DNA of 64,000 nt from Chloroflexi bacterium TSY (GTDB lineage: Bacteria; Chloroflexota; Anaerolineae; Caldilineales; Caldilineaceae): positions 1 through 64,000 of the forward strand of contig JAHBNG010000011.1 of the NCBI GenBank assembly GCA_019217005.1, written 5' to 3'. The notes beneath the pieces are model-generated. The model did not search any database, had not been told where the DNA came from, and worked only from the letters and a program-made list of their open reading frames with translations. Of this stretch, positions 1 to 9,237 are shown piece by piece; positions within the stretch are counted from its first letter, which is position 1, and each line of letters opens with the position of its first letter. Position numbers and translations under genes: made by a program.

Positions 1-502
1 TTCCCCCTCTCCATTCTCTCGTTCGCGTATAATTATTTTTTTGGTTTAGCCTAATGAACAAATCGCCGCTTATCTGAACATCAATGTGTAACGCATAGCA
101 CGGGTTGGGAGCCGCGGCAATGCAGGTCACAACTCCCGCGATGTTGGCGCTGAATCCTACATCTGCATCAGGTGTGAGTCCCTGGATGCTCCCTTCTGAA
201 TCCCCAGCAACACTCAAAGTCTCGTTGTCGATAAGAAACTGCATGTCTTGATCGAGGCTCAGCGTTACGCCATCAAGGCCGGCATCAATGCAATCTTGAT
301 CGCCATCACAATCTATCGCCCCAGTGCCCTGTAGTCCCGTGGTACTCACCAGAAGCTGGTTGGATGGCAGTCTCTCGACCGTGGTAGTGCCTTGACCTGT
401 GTAGACCACACCGCCTACGGGAAGAAAAACAATGCCAGCTAAGGCGGCTGTCGGGTACAGCGCCAGCAGCAACACGAGTACAGCGACAAATAATCTATTC
501 AT
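1..502 (-). CDS. Secreted protein of unknown function, 3' part cut by window edge
   Basis: Reading leftward from ATG at 502, an open frame of 167 codons runs to the window edge without a stop, so the C-terminus is missing. A good Shine-Dalgarno AGGAG sits 6-7 bases before the ATG. Residues 1-23 form a signal peptide (MNRLFVAV, hydrophobic core, then TAALAG). The mature part contains a short acidic run DCDGDQDCIDAGLDG that looks like a Ca-binding or EF-hand-like loop with two cysteines, plus a second Cys pair further on. No family is recognised. It is likely exported; it shares orientation, and probably lifestyle, with the secreted protein at 681-1292. Confidence 0.7.
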   Translation of the reverse strand, partial: MNRLFVAVLVLLLALYPTAALAGIVFLPVGGVVYTGQGTTTVERLPSNQLLVSTTGLQGTGAIDCDGDQDCIDAGLDGVTLSLDQDMQFLIDNETLSVAGDSEGSIQGLTPDADVGFSANIAGVVTCIAAAPNPCYALHIDVQISGDLFIRLNQKNNYTRTREWRGG

Positions 503-680
503 CTTTTTCTCCTGCAAGTGTTAAAGACGAGGACGTTGCATCCTGTCGCATCTGTTCACGCCAGAGGGCTAACTAAGTCTCGACGTCATTTATCAATCTG
601 GTGAATCGTTCTATAAAGCGTCTTTATTCGGGTCTCACGTTGTTCAGCGACTCAAGAAAGTAATCCATATTGAGCCTTTT

Positions 681-1292
681 TTAGAACTCGTCAAGTATGA
701 TCGAAAGTCCAGCCGGGGCGTTTACTTCGATGAATTCTTCAGCCAGGTCAGGGCCAAGAAATCGTCCTTGCGCCTTCCCACGGCCAGACAATATGCCATC
801 CCCCCGCGTGATGTTTGTGCTCCGATACCGAAGGCGGACAGCCGCTTGCTGTTGTTCATTTCTCCCTTCAAAGTATAGTCGAGCGTGATAGGATCCGTCG
901 CCCACTTCCTGGAGTTGAAGCTGGCCTGCAACCGGCACCTCATATTGAACCGAATCGGGTATGATGATGGTGCATGTCCCGGTAACGGGAAAGCCATCAT
1001 CCGGTGCATCGGTCGTAAATTGGCCGGTCAGCCTCAAACGAAACGGATCGTTACCTGCGTCACCAAGCAACCTCAACTCTAGCGTTCCCACAGGGTCTTC
1101 CATCATCGCGCCAGATGCAGCGGCAGTCGCCAGGGCAAGTTCTTCTTCACCAACGTCAAGGGGGAACAAAACGTCGGTGAGGGACTGAGCGTTAACCGGG
1201 TGAACCCCACCTATCGTCACAAATAGGGCGAGAAAAAAGAGTGTGAACATTGAAAAGCGGGTCATGATTATGGGTTGAGTGGAAGTAAGCAT
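681..1292 (-). CDS. Secreted hypothetical protein, 203 aa
   Basis: Start chosen at ATG 1292 because GAGGAA lies 7 bases upstream; an internal Met10 is an alternative. Residues 10-35 are a signal peptide ending VNAQ-S. The mature protein looks beta-rich; its C-terminal part (about 130-195) has the pattern GSYHARLYFEGRNEQ, then a GxGKAQG motif and an acidic FIEV end. The same module recurs as a broken copy at 4546-4758 on the other side of the regulator gene. I do not recognise a named family and no catalytic motif is visible. Confidence 0.75.
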   Translation of the reverse strand: MLTSTQPIIMTRFSMFTLFFLALFVTIGGVHPVNAQSLTDVLFPLDVGEEELALATAAASGAMMEDPVGTLELRLLGDAGNDPFRLRLTGQFTTDAPDDGFPVTGTCTIIIPDSVQYEVPVAGQLQLQEVGDGSYHARLYFEGRNEQQQAAVRLRYRSTNITRGDGILSGRGKAQGRFLGPDLAEEFIEVNAPAGLSIILDEF

Positions 1293-1578
1293 GATAAATT
1301 TCCTCGTCAGTTCATTGTTGTGAAAGGGTAAAAGGATACGATGTTTTTACATTGATCTATGCTGATTTCTGTGGTTCGTCCGATAGAGCAATGTACACGT
1401 CCAGTATAGTCAATTCGGTATGCCAACATAAGATCAATTGTGATACAATGAGTGATACAATGAGCGATACAGATGAAAAAGTAACCTCGCTATATATGGC
1501 GCGTGATCAGTATTCAGTGTCAAGTCTGGTTCACTGATCTCTGGTTACCAATCACTTTATTCTCAGGGGAGACGATCA
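1293..1578. other. Intergenic region between divergent genes
   Basis: No convincing gene. Near 1438-1475 there is a short direct repeat of GTGATACAATGA-type units (three imperfect copies). The position, upstream of the regulator at 1579 and of the secreted-protein gene on the other strand, fits a control region, but no clear promoter hexamers were picked out. Confidence 0.4.
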
Positions 1579-4533
1579 ATGGGGGATATGGGACGGATAC
1601 CCGATGATGACGAGGCACCTGAACCAACCGCCCCAACATTTGGAGCTTGGTTGAAGTTGCGCCGCATAGCCTTGGATTTGACCCAACAGGAATTGGCCGA
1701 CCAGGCTGGTTGCTCGGTGGTGACCATTCGCAAAATGGAATCTGATGAGCGCAAGCCCTCTAAACAATTGGCCAAGCTTTTGAGTACCTGTTTGAACATT
1801 CCCGAAGCCGAACGAAGTGCCTTCATTGCCTTTGCCAGAAATGAAGGGCCGCAGCCAAAGCATCTGGCGCTCGATGCTTCACCTTGGAAGCTCGCAATGA
1901 GTCAAGAAGCTCTGCAGCCGAGCCATCTATCACTTGATGTGTCACCCTGGAAGCCAACAACGCAAGCTGTTCAGTCTCAGCCTGTCCGGTTGCCCAGGCC
2001 CCCAACCTCCTTTGTTGGCCGGCAAGTCGAACTGGATGCCGTTCAAACACAGCTCGCGAACCCAGATTGCCAGCTGTTGACGCTGCTTGGTCCCGGTGGG
2101 ATTGGCAAGACCCGACTGGCGATTGAAGTGGCCACCACGTTAACTGGACGCTATGAGCAGGGCGTCTTCTTTGTACCGCTGGTGGGGCTAGACACCACCC
2201 AGCATATGGTACCAAGGATTGCCGAATCCATTCGGTTCCCCTTTTCCGGTCAGACAGAGCCAAAAGCGCAGTTGTTCAACTATCTGCGCGCCAAGCAGAT
2301 GCTGCTCGTGCTGGATAATTTTGAGCATCTGCTGACGTCCCCTGTGAACGGTTCAACTGGCGGCACAGACCTCGTAACGGAACTTCTTTCTGCTGCACCA
2401 GAGGTCAAGCTGCTTGTGACCTCGCGGGAACGACTTCTGTTGCAACGCGAGTGGACTTATGATGTGGGTGGCATGCGTTATCCCCAGCCGCCATTGCATT
2501 CAACCGCTGTCCAAGAAAAAACTTGGGACGGGGTCGAAACCTATAGCGCAGTGCAACTATTTGTGGATTGCGCGCGACGGGTCCAGGCCGACTTTGTGCT
2601 GGATCCGTCGACTGTATCTAATGTGCTGAGAATTTGCCAAGCTGTTGAGGGACTACCGTTAGGAATCGAGTTGGCCGCGGCTTGGGTGCGGACGCTGAAG
2701 ATTGCCGACATCGCCGCTGAACTTGAACGTGATCTGGCGTTGTTAGACACCTCGCTGCGCGATGTTGAACCGCGTCATCGCAACTTGCAAGTAGTCTTTG
2801 ACCATTCCTGGCGACTGCTCTCTCAAGATGAGCAGGATGTCCTCAAGCAGTTGGCCGTGTTCCAAGGAGGTTTCACCAGAGAAGCGGCTAGCGCCGTGGG
2901 TCAGGCCACCTTGCCGCTGCTCGCCTCGTTGATCGATAAATCCCTGCTCAAACAAAATCGAGAGACAGGCCGCTATGAACTTCACGAGTTGATCAGACAG
3001 GTGAGCCTGGAGAAGCTTTGCGAAGATCGGGACGCGGAAGAAGCAGCTCGTGATCGTCATATGCACTTCTATGCTACATTCTTGCAAGCGAGAGAAGCAG
3101 AATTATATACCCTTCGCGACACGGAAGCCCTAGCTGCTATCGAACTCGACATGGACAATGTTCGTACTGCCTGGCACAGAGCCGTTACGCAGCAGCAGAC
3201 GGATGTCCTGCTGCTATCTGTGAAAGCACTTGAGATCTTTTACGATACCCGGGGCTGGTATCACGAAGGTGTCGAAACGGTTAGCCAGGCGGTAACCGTT
3301 GTGCGTGCTTTGGCGGACCAGGGGCAGCTCCTGGGAAAACTCTTGACGGCGCAAGGGCGTATGGCTATCCATCTTAACCGCCCTGAAACAACGAAGGCAC
3401 TTTTAGAAGAAAGTCTAACATACCTTCGTCGTGCGGGTTCCCAGACTGATCTGGCCTGCGTTTACTACCATTTAGGCGATGCTGCCATGAATCGTAGAGA
3501 AGTTGTAACTGCGAAACAATACTTTTTTGATGCACTCACGACTTATGAAGCAAATCGCGGTCAAGCTGCCATTGGTCTTTTCTATCACGGCATGGCCTGG
3601 GCAAACTTTGTCTTGGAAGAGCATGAAGAGGCGTTGGGGTATCTGCGCAAAGCATTGCGCGTATTACAAAAGGAGGGACCGGCAAGAATCCTAGGCTGGA
3701 TTTATGAAGCTTTTGGCAGATTAGCGCACCGACGAGGTGACTATCAGGAGGCTCGTCAATATTTTGAACAAGGGGTCATCATCTGCCAGAGAACTGGTTA
3801 CCAGCTTACCCTGGAGGGCCTGTTGCATGAACTGGGTTGCGTTATGGGTGATTTAGGTGCATATGAAGTAGCGATGATGCATCTTCAAGAAGGCTTATCC
3901 ATTGCACAGACGCTAGATTCCCCACGTGCCCAAACACGCCACCTGGCTTGGCTGGCGTATCTTGCCATTTTGCAAGACAAGTTGTCAGAAGCGGAGACAT
4001 ACCTGCAAGAAAATCTGAGGCTCTCGCATCGTGCTGGCTATGCAGCGTTGCCTTGGGAGCATTATTACGTTCAAGGAGAATTGGCGCTGGCGCGTAAGCA
4101 CTATCCGCAGGCAAGCACACATTTCCAAAAAAGTCTAGCCTTGACAGAGGCGCATCATCAAACGATAGAGATCATCTTGGCACTCAATGGTTTGGGGAAA
4201 GTAGATGTGGCCCAAGGTGCATTTCAAGAAGCTTGGCAACCCTTCAAAAAAGCGTTGAAGCTGGCTTGGAATTCCCCCTATATTCCAGAAGTTCTGGATA
4301 TTCTAGTCGGGATGGCAACAGTTTACGTACGGCAGGAGAAGGGTGAAGAGGCGATTGAATTACTGGAACTGGCACGACATCATCTAGGCAGCAGGCAGGC
4401 AACGAAGGATCGGGCCGATCGTCTGCTAACGGAATTGCAGACCAAACTGCTAGATACGGTTGTCGAAGCGGCACTGCCGGCTGGGGAGAATTGCAAATTA
4501 GACCAGCTTGTAGTAGGCCTATTGGCTGCGTAA
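1579..4533 (+). CDS. XRE-HTH / NB-ARC ATPase / TPR signalling regulator, 984 aa
   Basis: A large STAND-type protein, presumed cytoplasmic transcriptional or signalling switch. Residues 20-85 are a helix-turn-helix of XRE type (LTQQELADQAGCSVVTIRKME). Residues 93-125 hold a 21-residue linker repeated twice (PKHLALDASPWK, PSHLSLDVSPWK). The NB-ARC ATPase follows: Walker A GPGGIGKT at 171-178, Walker B LLVLDNFEH near 242-250, a TSRE sensor and a GLPLGIELAAAW helix. Residues about 530-960 are tetratricopeptide repeats, the usual sensor end of these proteins. GGGGAGA precedes the ATG at 1579. Target genes are unknown. This domain order, with the phrase PRPPTSFVGR before the ATPase, is common in Chloroflexota. 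Confidence 0.92.
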   Translation: MGDMGRIPDDDEAPEPTAPTFGAWLKLRRIALDLTQQELADQAGCSVVTIRKMESDERKPSKQLAKLLSTCLNIPEAERSAFIAFARNEGPQPKHLALDASPWKLAMSQEALQPSHLSLDVSPWKPTTQAVQSQPVRLPRPPTSFVGRQVELDAVQTQLANPDCQLLTLLGPGGIGKTRLAIEVATTLTGRYEQGVFFVPLVGLDTTQHMVPRIAESIRFPFSGQTEPKAQLFNYLRAKQMLLVLDNFEHLLTSPVNGSTGGTDLVTELLSAAPEVKLLVTSRERLLLQREWTYDVGGMRYPQPPLHSTAVQEKTWDGVETYSAVQLFVDCARRVQADFVLDPSTVSNVLRICQAVEGLPLGIELAAAWVRTLKIADIAAELERDLALLDTSLRDVEPRHRNLQVVFDHSWRLLSQDEQDVLKQLAVFQGGFTREAASAVGQATLPLLASLIDKSLLKQNRETGRYELHELIRQVSLEKLCEDRDAEEAARDRHMHFYATFLQAREAELYTLRDTEALAAIELDMDNVRTAWHRAVTQQQTDVLLLSVKALEIFYDTRGWYHEGVETVSQAVTVVRALADQGQLLGKLLTAQGRMAIHLNRPETTKALLEESLTYLRRAGSQTDLACVYYHLGDAAMNRREVVTAKQYFFDALTTYEANRGQAAIGLFYHGMAWANFVLEEHEEALGYLRKALRVLQKEGPARILGWIYEAFGRLAHRRGDYQEARQYFEQGVIICQRTGYQLTLEGLLHELGCVMGDLGAYEVAMMHLQEGLSIAQTLDSPRAQTRHLAWLAYLAILQDKLSEAETYLQENLRLSHRAGYAALPWEHYYVQGELALARKHYPQASTHFQKSLALTEAHHQTIEIILALNGLGKVDVAQGAFQEAWQPFKKALKLAWNSPYIPEVLDILVGMATVYVRQEKGEEAIELLELARHHLGSRQATKDRADRLLTELQTKLLDTVVEAALPAGENCKLDQLVVGLLAA

Positions 4534-4545
4534 TTACCCGTAGGA

Positions 4546-4758
4546 TTACTCGACCAACGCACTTTTGATCTCAATCAGGTCATCATCGATGACCACTTGG
4601 CCTTGCGCCTCCCCACATCCACGGATTATGCTGTCCTCGACGCTTGCCTCTGCCCCTTGAAAGGCCAAGCGGAGTGTGGTCTTCTCTTCTGCATTACCGC
4701 CTTCAAAAGAGAGTCGAATGCTGTATGTTCCAGGCTCCTGCTCCTGACGCTTTATCAC
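4546..4758 (-). pseudogene. Remnant copy of the C-terminal module of the 681-1292 protein
   Basis: A 70-codon frame whose translation matches the end of the secreted protein at 681-1292: GTYSIRLSFEGGNAEEKTTLRL aligns with GSYHARLYFEGRNEQQQAAVRL, followed by the shared GxGxAQG and an acidic IEI/IEV end. There is no signal peptide and no good ribosome site before the first ATG, so it is best read as a 5'-truncated paralogue. It lies convergent with, and 12 bases after, the regulator gene. Confidence 0.65.
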
Positions 4759-4798
4759 TACGCTTGACGTAGCTCATAGAGTATGTTAGGATTCTTGA

Positions 4799-5074
4799 AT
4801 GATCAAGTCTTTCAAAGATAATCATACCGAGCAACTCTATCGTCGAAAATTCGTCAAACGTTTTTCGGGGATTGAGCGTCAAGCACTGACACGCTCGCGT
4901 AGACTTGATGCCGCCACTCAGTTAGGTGATTTGGTAGAACCGCCCAGTAATCGCTTTGAGGCTTTGAAAGGTGATAGGCAAGGGCAATATAGCATTCGTA
5001 TCAATGAACAGTGGCGTCTCTGTTTTCGATGGGACGATGGTCCCTGCGATGTCGAAATAGTTGACTATCATTGA
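4799..5074 (+). CDS. higB: HigB-type toxin (RelE/ParE superfamily mRNA interferase)
   Basis: 91 aa, the normal length for plasmid-maintenance killer toxins. In this family the toxin is a ribosome-dependent endoribonuclease. Characteristic features are the N-terminal MIKSFKDNHTEQLY, the central LDAATQLGDLVEPPSNRFEALKGDRQGQYSIRIN segment and the C-terminal WRLCFRWDDGPCDVEIVDYH strand. It lies 15 bases upstream of its antitoxin gene. The toxin-first order is typical of higBA and unlike most relBE loci. The antitoxin probably represses the shared promoter upstream of 4799. Confidence 0.93.
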   Translation: MIKSFKDNHTEQLYRRKFVKRFSGIERQALTRSRRLDAATQLGDLVEPPSNRFEALKGDRQGQYSIRINEQWRLCFRWDDGPCDVEIVDYH

Positions 5075-5089
5075 TGGAGTCAAGCAACC

Positions 5090-5410
5090 ATGAGCGACTG
5101 GAGAGATCCGATCCACCCAGGCGAGATCCTTGCGGAAGAACTAGAAGAAATTGGTATGACCGCCGTAGAACTAGCACGCCGGATTGACGTTCCCGATAAT
5201 CGTATTTATCAAATTGTGCATGGAAAGCGTAGCATCACTGCGGATACAGCGCTGCGTTTGGGCAAGTTTTTTAATACAACAGCAGAATATTGGCTCAATT
5301 TGCAAAATCTCTACGAACTTGACGTGGCTCGCCAAGAAGCATCTAGTACGCTGGACCTCATTCAGCCCTTCCGTCCATCGCAAGCCACTCATACAGCATT
5401 TGTTTCGTAA
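5090..5410 (+). CDS. higA: HigA-type antitoxin (XRE family)
   Basis: 106 aa with the HigA signature start DPIHPGEILAEELEEIGMT, then a helix-turn-helix (AVELARRIDVPDNRIYQIVHGKRSIT, about residues 25-52) and LGKFFNTTAEYWLNLQNLYEL. It neutralises the adjacent HigB by direct binding and is expected to autoregulate the operon. Start ATG at 5090 is preceded by a weak GGAG-like site (TGATGGAGTC). The two genes are separated by 15 bases and should be cotranscribed. Confidence 0.94.
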   Translation: MSDWRDPIHPGEILAEELEEIGMTAVELARRIDVPDNRIYQIVHGKRSITADTALRLGKFFNTTAEYWLNLQNLYELDVARQEASSTLDLIQPFRPSQATHTAFVS

Positions 5411-5471
5411 GTAAATCAAAGTGTCTCGATAGCTAGCGAGGCGCTTTAGGTCGTTCCAAACCTTAAATGAT

Positions 5472-5540
5472 CCACGAAATCACACGAAGTGTACGAAGAA
5501 TAGATTAAACTTCGTGTTTCATCCTGAACTTCGTGGCTCA
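5472..5540. repeat. Small palindromic intergenic repeat (TTCGTG type)
   Basis: Imperfect inverted repeat with arms CCACGAAATCACACGAAG and CTTCGTGTTTCAtcctgaaCTTCGTGG. The same CTTCGTGTTNNTTCGTG vocabulary recurs at 9080-9134. Non-coding; function unknown. Confidence 0.55.
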
Positions 5541-5590
5541 TTATTTTTTTCTGGAATAGCCTTATTTGCTAATTTCCTCTTGCTGGATTC

Positions 5591-5776
5591 TTATTGACCC
5601 ATTGTCATGGACTCTCCGAGCCTGTCTGTCAGCGCATCCACTCGGATCACTTGCCCTGAACCAAGAGCACCAACACCATGAATAATGATGTAAACATTTT
5701 CATCTACGTCAAAGTCAATTACTCTAATCAGCAAAGGTTCTAATCTCTCAAACTCATCGGAAAGGAATTGATTATG
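5591..5776 (-). pseudogene. Possible decayed gene fragment without a start codon
   Basis: On the minus strand a 61-residue open frame reads FLSDEFERLEPLLIRVIDFD, continues into VYIIIHGVGALGSGQVIRVD and ends TMGQ-stop. The composition is protein-like, but there is no ATG or GTG and an in-frame TGA lies immediately upstream. It also overlaps the start of the PhyH gene on the other strand. Probably a relic; family not recognised. Confidence 0.3.
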
Positions 5777-6628
5777 TCAATCTTGACGTCCGAAGAAGCG
5801 CTCACTAAGCGTGACGAACTGGTTGAGCGAGGTTACACGTCGATACCTGGTGTGATGCCACAATCAATGGTGGAGGAGCTGTGTGCCTGGTCCGACGAGA
5901 TATTTCAGCGAGTGACGGTCCGTCATAAAATTCGCTACCAGGGCAGTGACATTTTTGTCAACACTGAGCGTCGATGGGCCACGATGAACCGCGAACCGCG
6001 TAAGAATCATTTCCCCGACCCGCTCGCGGAAAAAATTATCGACCTTCCCCCTCAGTTGGAGGTCTGTCGCCAACTGGGTCTGGAAGAGTTGAAGTCGGAT
6101 GATGTCGTGATCATCTTGTCCAAGCCAGGATATGGGCCGCCGCTCTATTGGCACCAAGATTTTATGAAATGGAACAGCCCAGAGGCAGCCGCGCCTTGGC
6201 CAACGCGCATCTTCCTCTCTTATTACCTGATTGACACCACTCGGGAAAATGGTTGCTTGCGCGTCATTCCCGGCAGTCATCGCAAACGCCACGAGCTACA
6301 CGATATTCTGCCCGATGCCCACGGAGAGGAGATCCAGGCCATCGACGACCTCTCCCATCCCGCCTTTGCCGACTATCCCGACGCTGTGGATGTACCCTTG
6401 AAAGCCGGTGATCTGGTCATCGCCGACGCACGCATTATGCATGCGGCCTGGCCCAACCAGACCGCTCAACGTCGCACCCTGTTGTTGGCCTGGCACGACG
6501 TTTTTTCCTTTCCCAATCCGCCTAGCTGGTGGACGGGCGATATCCCCGACGTGGTCAGAAATGCCGATCCTACTGCACGGTTTGAGATGTCAGCAAAATT
6601 CAGAACACCGACCCATTACATTCAATAG
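5774..6628 (+). CDS. Phytanoyl-CoA dioxygenase family protein (PhyH 1)
   Basis: 284 aa, Fe(II)/2-oxoglutarate-dependent oxygenase of the PhyH fold. The metal triad is visible: His127-x-Asp129 in YWHQDF and the distal His223 in RIMHAAW, with a 2-oxoglutarate-binding Arg at about 233 in QRRTLLL. ENGCLRVIPGSH is the family core motif. Start set at ATG 5774, which has AAGGA 7 bases upstream; a TTG at 5768 would leave no spacing. The substrate cannot be deduced. It is followed by a molybdopterin oxidoreductase gene, but a repeat element lies between, so cotranscription is uncertain. It is one of five PhyH genes here. Confidence 0.9.
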   Translation: MSILTSEEALTKRDELVERGYTSIPGVMPQSMVEELCAWSDEIFQRVTVRHKIRYQGSDIFVNTERRWATMNREPRKNHFPDPLAEKIIDLPPQLEVCRQLGLEELKSDDVVIILSKPGYGPPLYWHQDFMKWNSPEAAAPWPTRIFLSYYLIDTTRENGCLRVIPGSHRKRHELHDILPDAHGEEIQAIDDLSHPAFADYPDAVDVPLKAGDLVIADARIMHAAWPNQTAQRRTLLLAWHDVFSFPNPPSWWTGDIPDVVRNADPTARFEMSAKFRTPTHYIQ

Positions 6629-6740
6629 ACATGAAAATAGGACACGGATTTTCAGGATGAACACAGATTATCTCAAAGTAAATCCGTGAAATCTGTGTTC
6701 ATCCGTGTCCCAATATTCTTAATCCTTATAATCTCTAATA
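6622..6740. repeat. Palindromic intergenic element, copy 1 (ACACGGATT type)
   Basis: Contains nested inverted repeats (GGACACGGATT...AATCCGTG and GTGTTCATCCGTGTCC) and ends with ATTCTTAATCCTTATAATCTC. A shorter relative lies at 60154-60260 with the same outer ends (AATAGACAT and TTATAATCTCTAAT), so this looks like a mobile palindromic unit rather than a chance hairpin. Confidence 0.6.
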
Positions 6741-6757
6741 GTAGATGAGGAAATCCA

Positions 6758-9049
6758 ATGTCCAAACTTGCCCTATACAAATCTGATCCTGCCGTCAAAA
6801 TCGTCAATGGAGTCTGCCCACACGACTGCCCCGATGCTTGTAGCTGGCAGGTGGCAGTGGAAACTGAGTCGGAACGTGCGATTGACATTTGGGGACATAG
6901 CGACCATACAGTCACGCAAGGTACTCTTTGTGGCAAAGTGGATCGATATCTAGAGCGCACCTATCACGCGAACAGGTTGACAACGCCGTTACGACGGGTT
7001 GGGTCAAAAGGTGCTGGGCAATTCGAGCCCGTTTCCTGGGAGACGGCACTCGGTGAGATTGCTGAACGGCTGCATACTGTGATTGCAGAATATGGTCCGG
7101 AAGCCGTCTTGCCCTATTCTTATTCGGGCACGCTTGGGCTACTCCAAGGTGAAGGGATGGCGACACGCTTCTTCAATCGCATGGGAGCAAGCCGGTTGGC
7201 GCGTACGATCTGTTCTGAGACGGGCATGATCGGCTACCTTTATACCATTGGTGCTACGGTTGGCATGGAGATGGAATCCTACGCAGAGAGTCAATTGATT
7301 CTGATTTGGGGATCCAATACCCTGACAAGCAATCTGCACCTATGGCCCTTTATCCAAGATGCACGCAAGCAAGGCGCACGCGTCATTGTGATCGATCCAG
7401 CCCGGACGCGCACGGCGCGCGCGGCAGATGAATGGATTGCCATTCGACCGGGAACGGATGCTGCCTTGGCGTTGGCCATGATGCACGTAATCATTGATGA
7501 GCGACTGCATGACAGAGACTATGTCGAGCGTTATACTTTGGGATTTGACGCACTTGCTGCACGCGTGGTGAGTTGGACACCGGAACGTGCATCAAACATC
7601 ACTGGGATTCCGGCGGAGCGAATTCGTCAGCTTGCCCAAGAATATGCCACCACACGTCCATCCTCAATTCGCATCAACTATGGCATGCAGCGACATGCAG
7701 GTGGCGGTATGGCGGTGCGGACCATTGCCTGTTTGCCTGCCTTGATCGGAGCCTGGCGTGAAGTGGGTGGTGGTATTCAATTGAGTGCCAGTGGCAACTT
7801 TCGCCATCTGGATCTGAACATATTGCAGCGGCCGGAATTGTGTCGAGGTTCGATTCCGCGTACAATCAATATGAATCGTTTGGGGGACGCATTAAGTTTG
7901 GATCCGGAGCGCCTTGCGCGTGCGCACTACAGCCCTCGTCCGGTTGACAAGCGTCTGGACCCGCCTGATGTGGGTCCCCCAGTGAAAGCTTTGCTTGTTT
8001 ACAATGCCAATCCGGCCGCGGTGACGCCTGATCAATCTGCCGTTGTTGCGGGGTTAGCACGTGAGGATCTCTTTACTGTGGTGATGGAAAACTTTCAAAC
8101 AGATACAGCCGATTATGCTGATTACTTACTCCCAGCCACCACGCAATTGGAGCATTGGAACATTCTGCGCTCCTATGGCACGCTTTATTTGGCATTGAAT
8201 CGCCCAGCGATTGCACCTGTTGAGGATGCTCTACCAAACAGCGAGATCTTTCGGCGACTCGCCCAGACAATGGGATATGGCGAAGCTTGTTTCAAAGAGA
8301 GTGATGAGGAGATTCTACACGCCTTCGTTGAGAGTCAGCACCACCCGCTTTATGAAACAATTACTTGGGAGAAGTTGATGGATCAGGGCTTCGCACGGAT
8401 TAATGTACCAAGCCCTTATCTCCCTTTTGCTGAGGGAAACTTTCCGACACCAAGTGGCAAATGTGAATTCTATAGTGAGCGTATGGCACAGGATGGATAT
8501 GATCCTGTGCCGACTTATACGCCGCCTCATTCTGCCAGCATCACCTTCCGCGGTCAGCCTAATGGCCAATCCATTACGAGAAGAACTGATGGACTCAACA
8601 TAGATGATAGAGGTTCTCATCAATATCAAGACGAGGAAATATTCAAATCGGACGAACATGATGAAGGTACGCCACGTGCGATGCTACACTGCATCTCGCC
8701 CCCGACCCATTCTCATATGAATTCGACCTTTGCCAACGTTGAGCGTTTTCAAAGGCGAGAGCAACAACCGTTGATCTGGATCCATTCGATTGATGCAGCC
8801 GATCGAGCGTTGAATGATGGGAATGCTGTAGAAGTGGGCAATGAATTGGGATCTGTTCAGCTCGTTGCGAAGGTGACAGATGAGATTGTGCCAGGGACCG
8901 TACTGGCACCCGGTATTTGGTGGACTAAGTTTTGTGGCGATGGTCGCAATATCAATCAGGTTACGTCACAAAGTGAAGCTGATATGGGAGGGGGAGCTAC
9001 TTTTTATGATGTATTGGTTTGGGTAAGGAAGGTCGATGTTCATTCTTAA
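6758..9049 (+). CDS. Molybdopterin-dependent oxidoreductase (DMSO reductase superfamily), 763 aa
   Basis: A soluble Mo/W-bis-MGD enzyme. The N-terminal 4Fe-4S motif is C20-x3-C24-x3-C28-x29-C58 ([10 protein letters not shown]...GTLCGK). The molybdopterin domains follow ([14 protein letters not shown] near 177-190, [26 protein letters not shown] near 210-235). The C-terminal molydopterin-dinucleotide domain ends near [16 protein letters not shown]. Cys151 in TICSETG could be the Mo ligand, but that is uncertain. There is no Tat leader, so it should act in the cytoplasm. A stretch near 610-640 ([19 protein letters not shown]) looks like a lineage-specific acidic insert. Substrate unknown. Start ATG 6758 has GAGGAAA upstream. 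No partner subunit gene is adjacent. Confidence 0.9.
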   Translation: MSKLALYKSDPAVKIVNGVCPHDCPDACSWQVAVETESERAIDIWGHSDHTVTQGTLCGKVDRYLERTYHANRLTTPLRRVGSKGAGQFEPVSWETALGEIAERLHTVIAEYGPEAVLPYSYSGTLGLLQGEGMATRFFNRMGASRLARTICSETGMIGYLYTIGATVGMEMESYAESQLILIWGSNTLTSNLHLWPFIQDARKQGARVIVIDPARTRTARAADEWIAIRPGTDAALALAMMHVIIDERLHDRDYVERYTLGFDALAARVVSWTPERASNITGIPAERIRQLAQEYATTRPSSIRINYGMQRHAGGGMAVRTIACLPALIGAWREVGGGIQLSASGNFRHLDLNILQRPELCRGSIPRTINMNRLGDALSLDPERLARAHYSPRPVDKRLDPPDVGPPVKALLVYNANPAAVTPDQSAVVAGLAREDLFTVVMENFQTDTADYADYLLPATTQLEHWNILRSYGTLYLALNRPAIAPVEDALPNSEIFRRLAQTMGYGEACFKESDEEILHAFVESQHHPLYETITWEKLMDQGFARINVPSPYLPFAEGNFPTPSGKCEFYSERMAQDGYDPVPTYTPPHSASITFRGQPNGQSITRRTDGLNIDDRGSHQYQDEEIFKSDEHDEGTPRAMLHCISPPTHSHMNSTFANVERFQRREQQPLIWIHSIDAADRALNDGNAVEVGNELGSVQLVAKVTDEIVPGTVLAPGIWWTKFCGDGRNINQVTSQSEADMGGGATFYDVLVWVRKVDVHS

Positions 9050-9079
9050 CAAGGAAACGTCATAACCAAAATAGGAGCT

Positions 9080-9134
9080 ACAAAGTTCACAAAAGAACAC
9101 GAAGAAGAAATCAAAACCTTCGTGTTCCTTCGTG
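9080..9134. repeat. Small palindromic intergenic repeat (TTCGTG type), second copy
   Basis: Inverted arms AAGTTCACAAAAGAACACGAAG and CTTCGTGTTCCTTCGTGAGCT (trimmed to their cores). Related to 5472-5540. It lies between the convergent molybdopterin oxidoreductase and fabH genes and could also act as a transcription stop. Confidence 0.5.
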
Positions 9135-9237
9135 AGCTGGTTCAACAGGATCTATAGGAAGGTATAAAAATCAGCAGCAAGATAAGGCCCGATTCCAGCC
9201 GATGGCTGATAGCTGATAGCTTTTTAATTCAGCTATG

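Noticed and set aside
1352..1537. 61-codon plus-strand frame with GATACAATGA repeats
   Set aside because: No ribosome site, repetitive short words, no protein-like composition; treated as intergenic.
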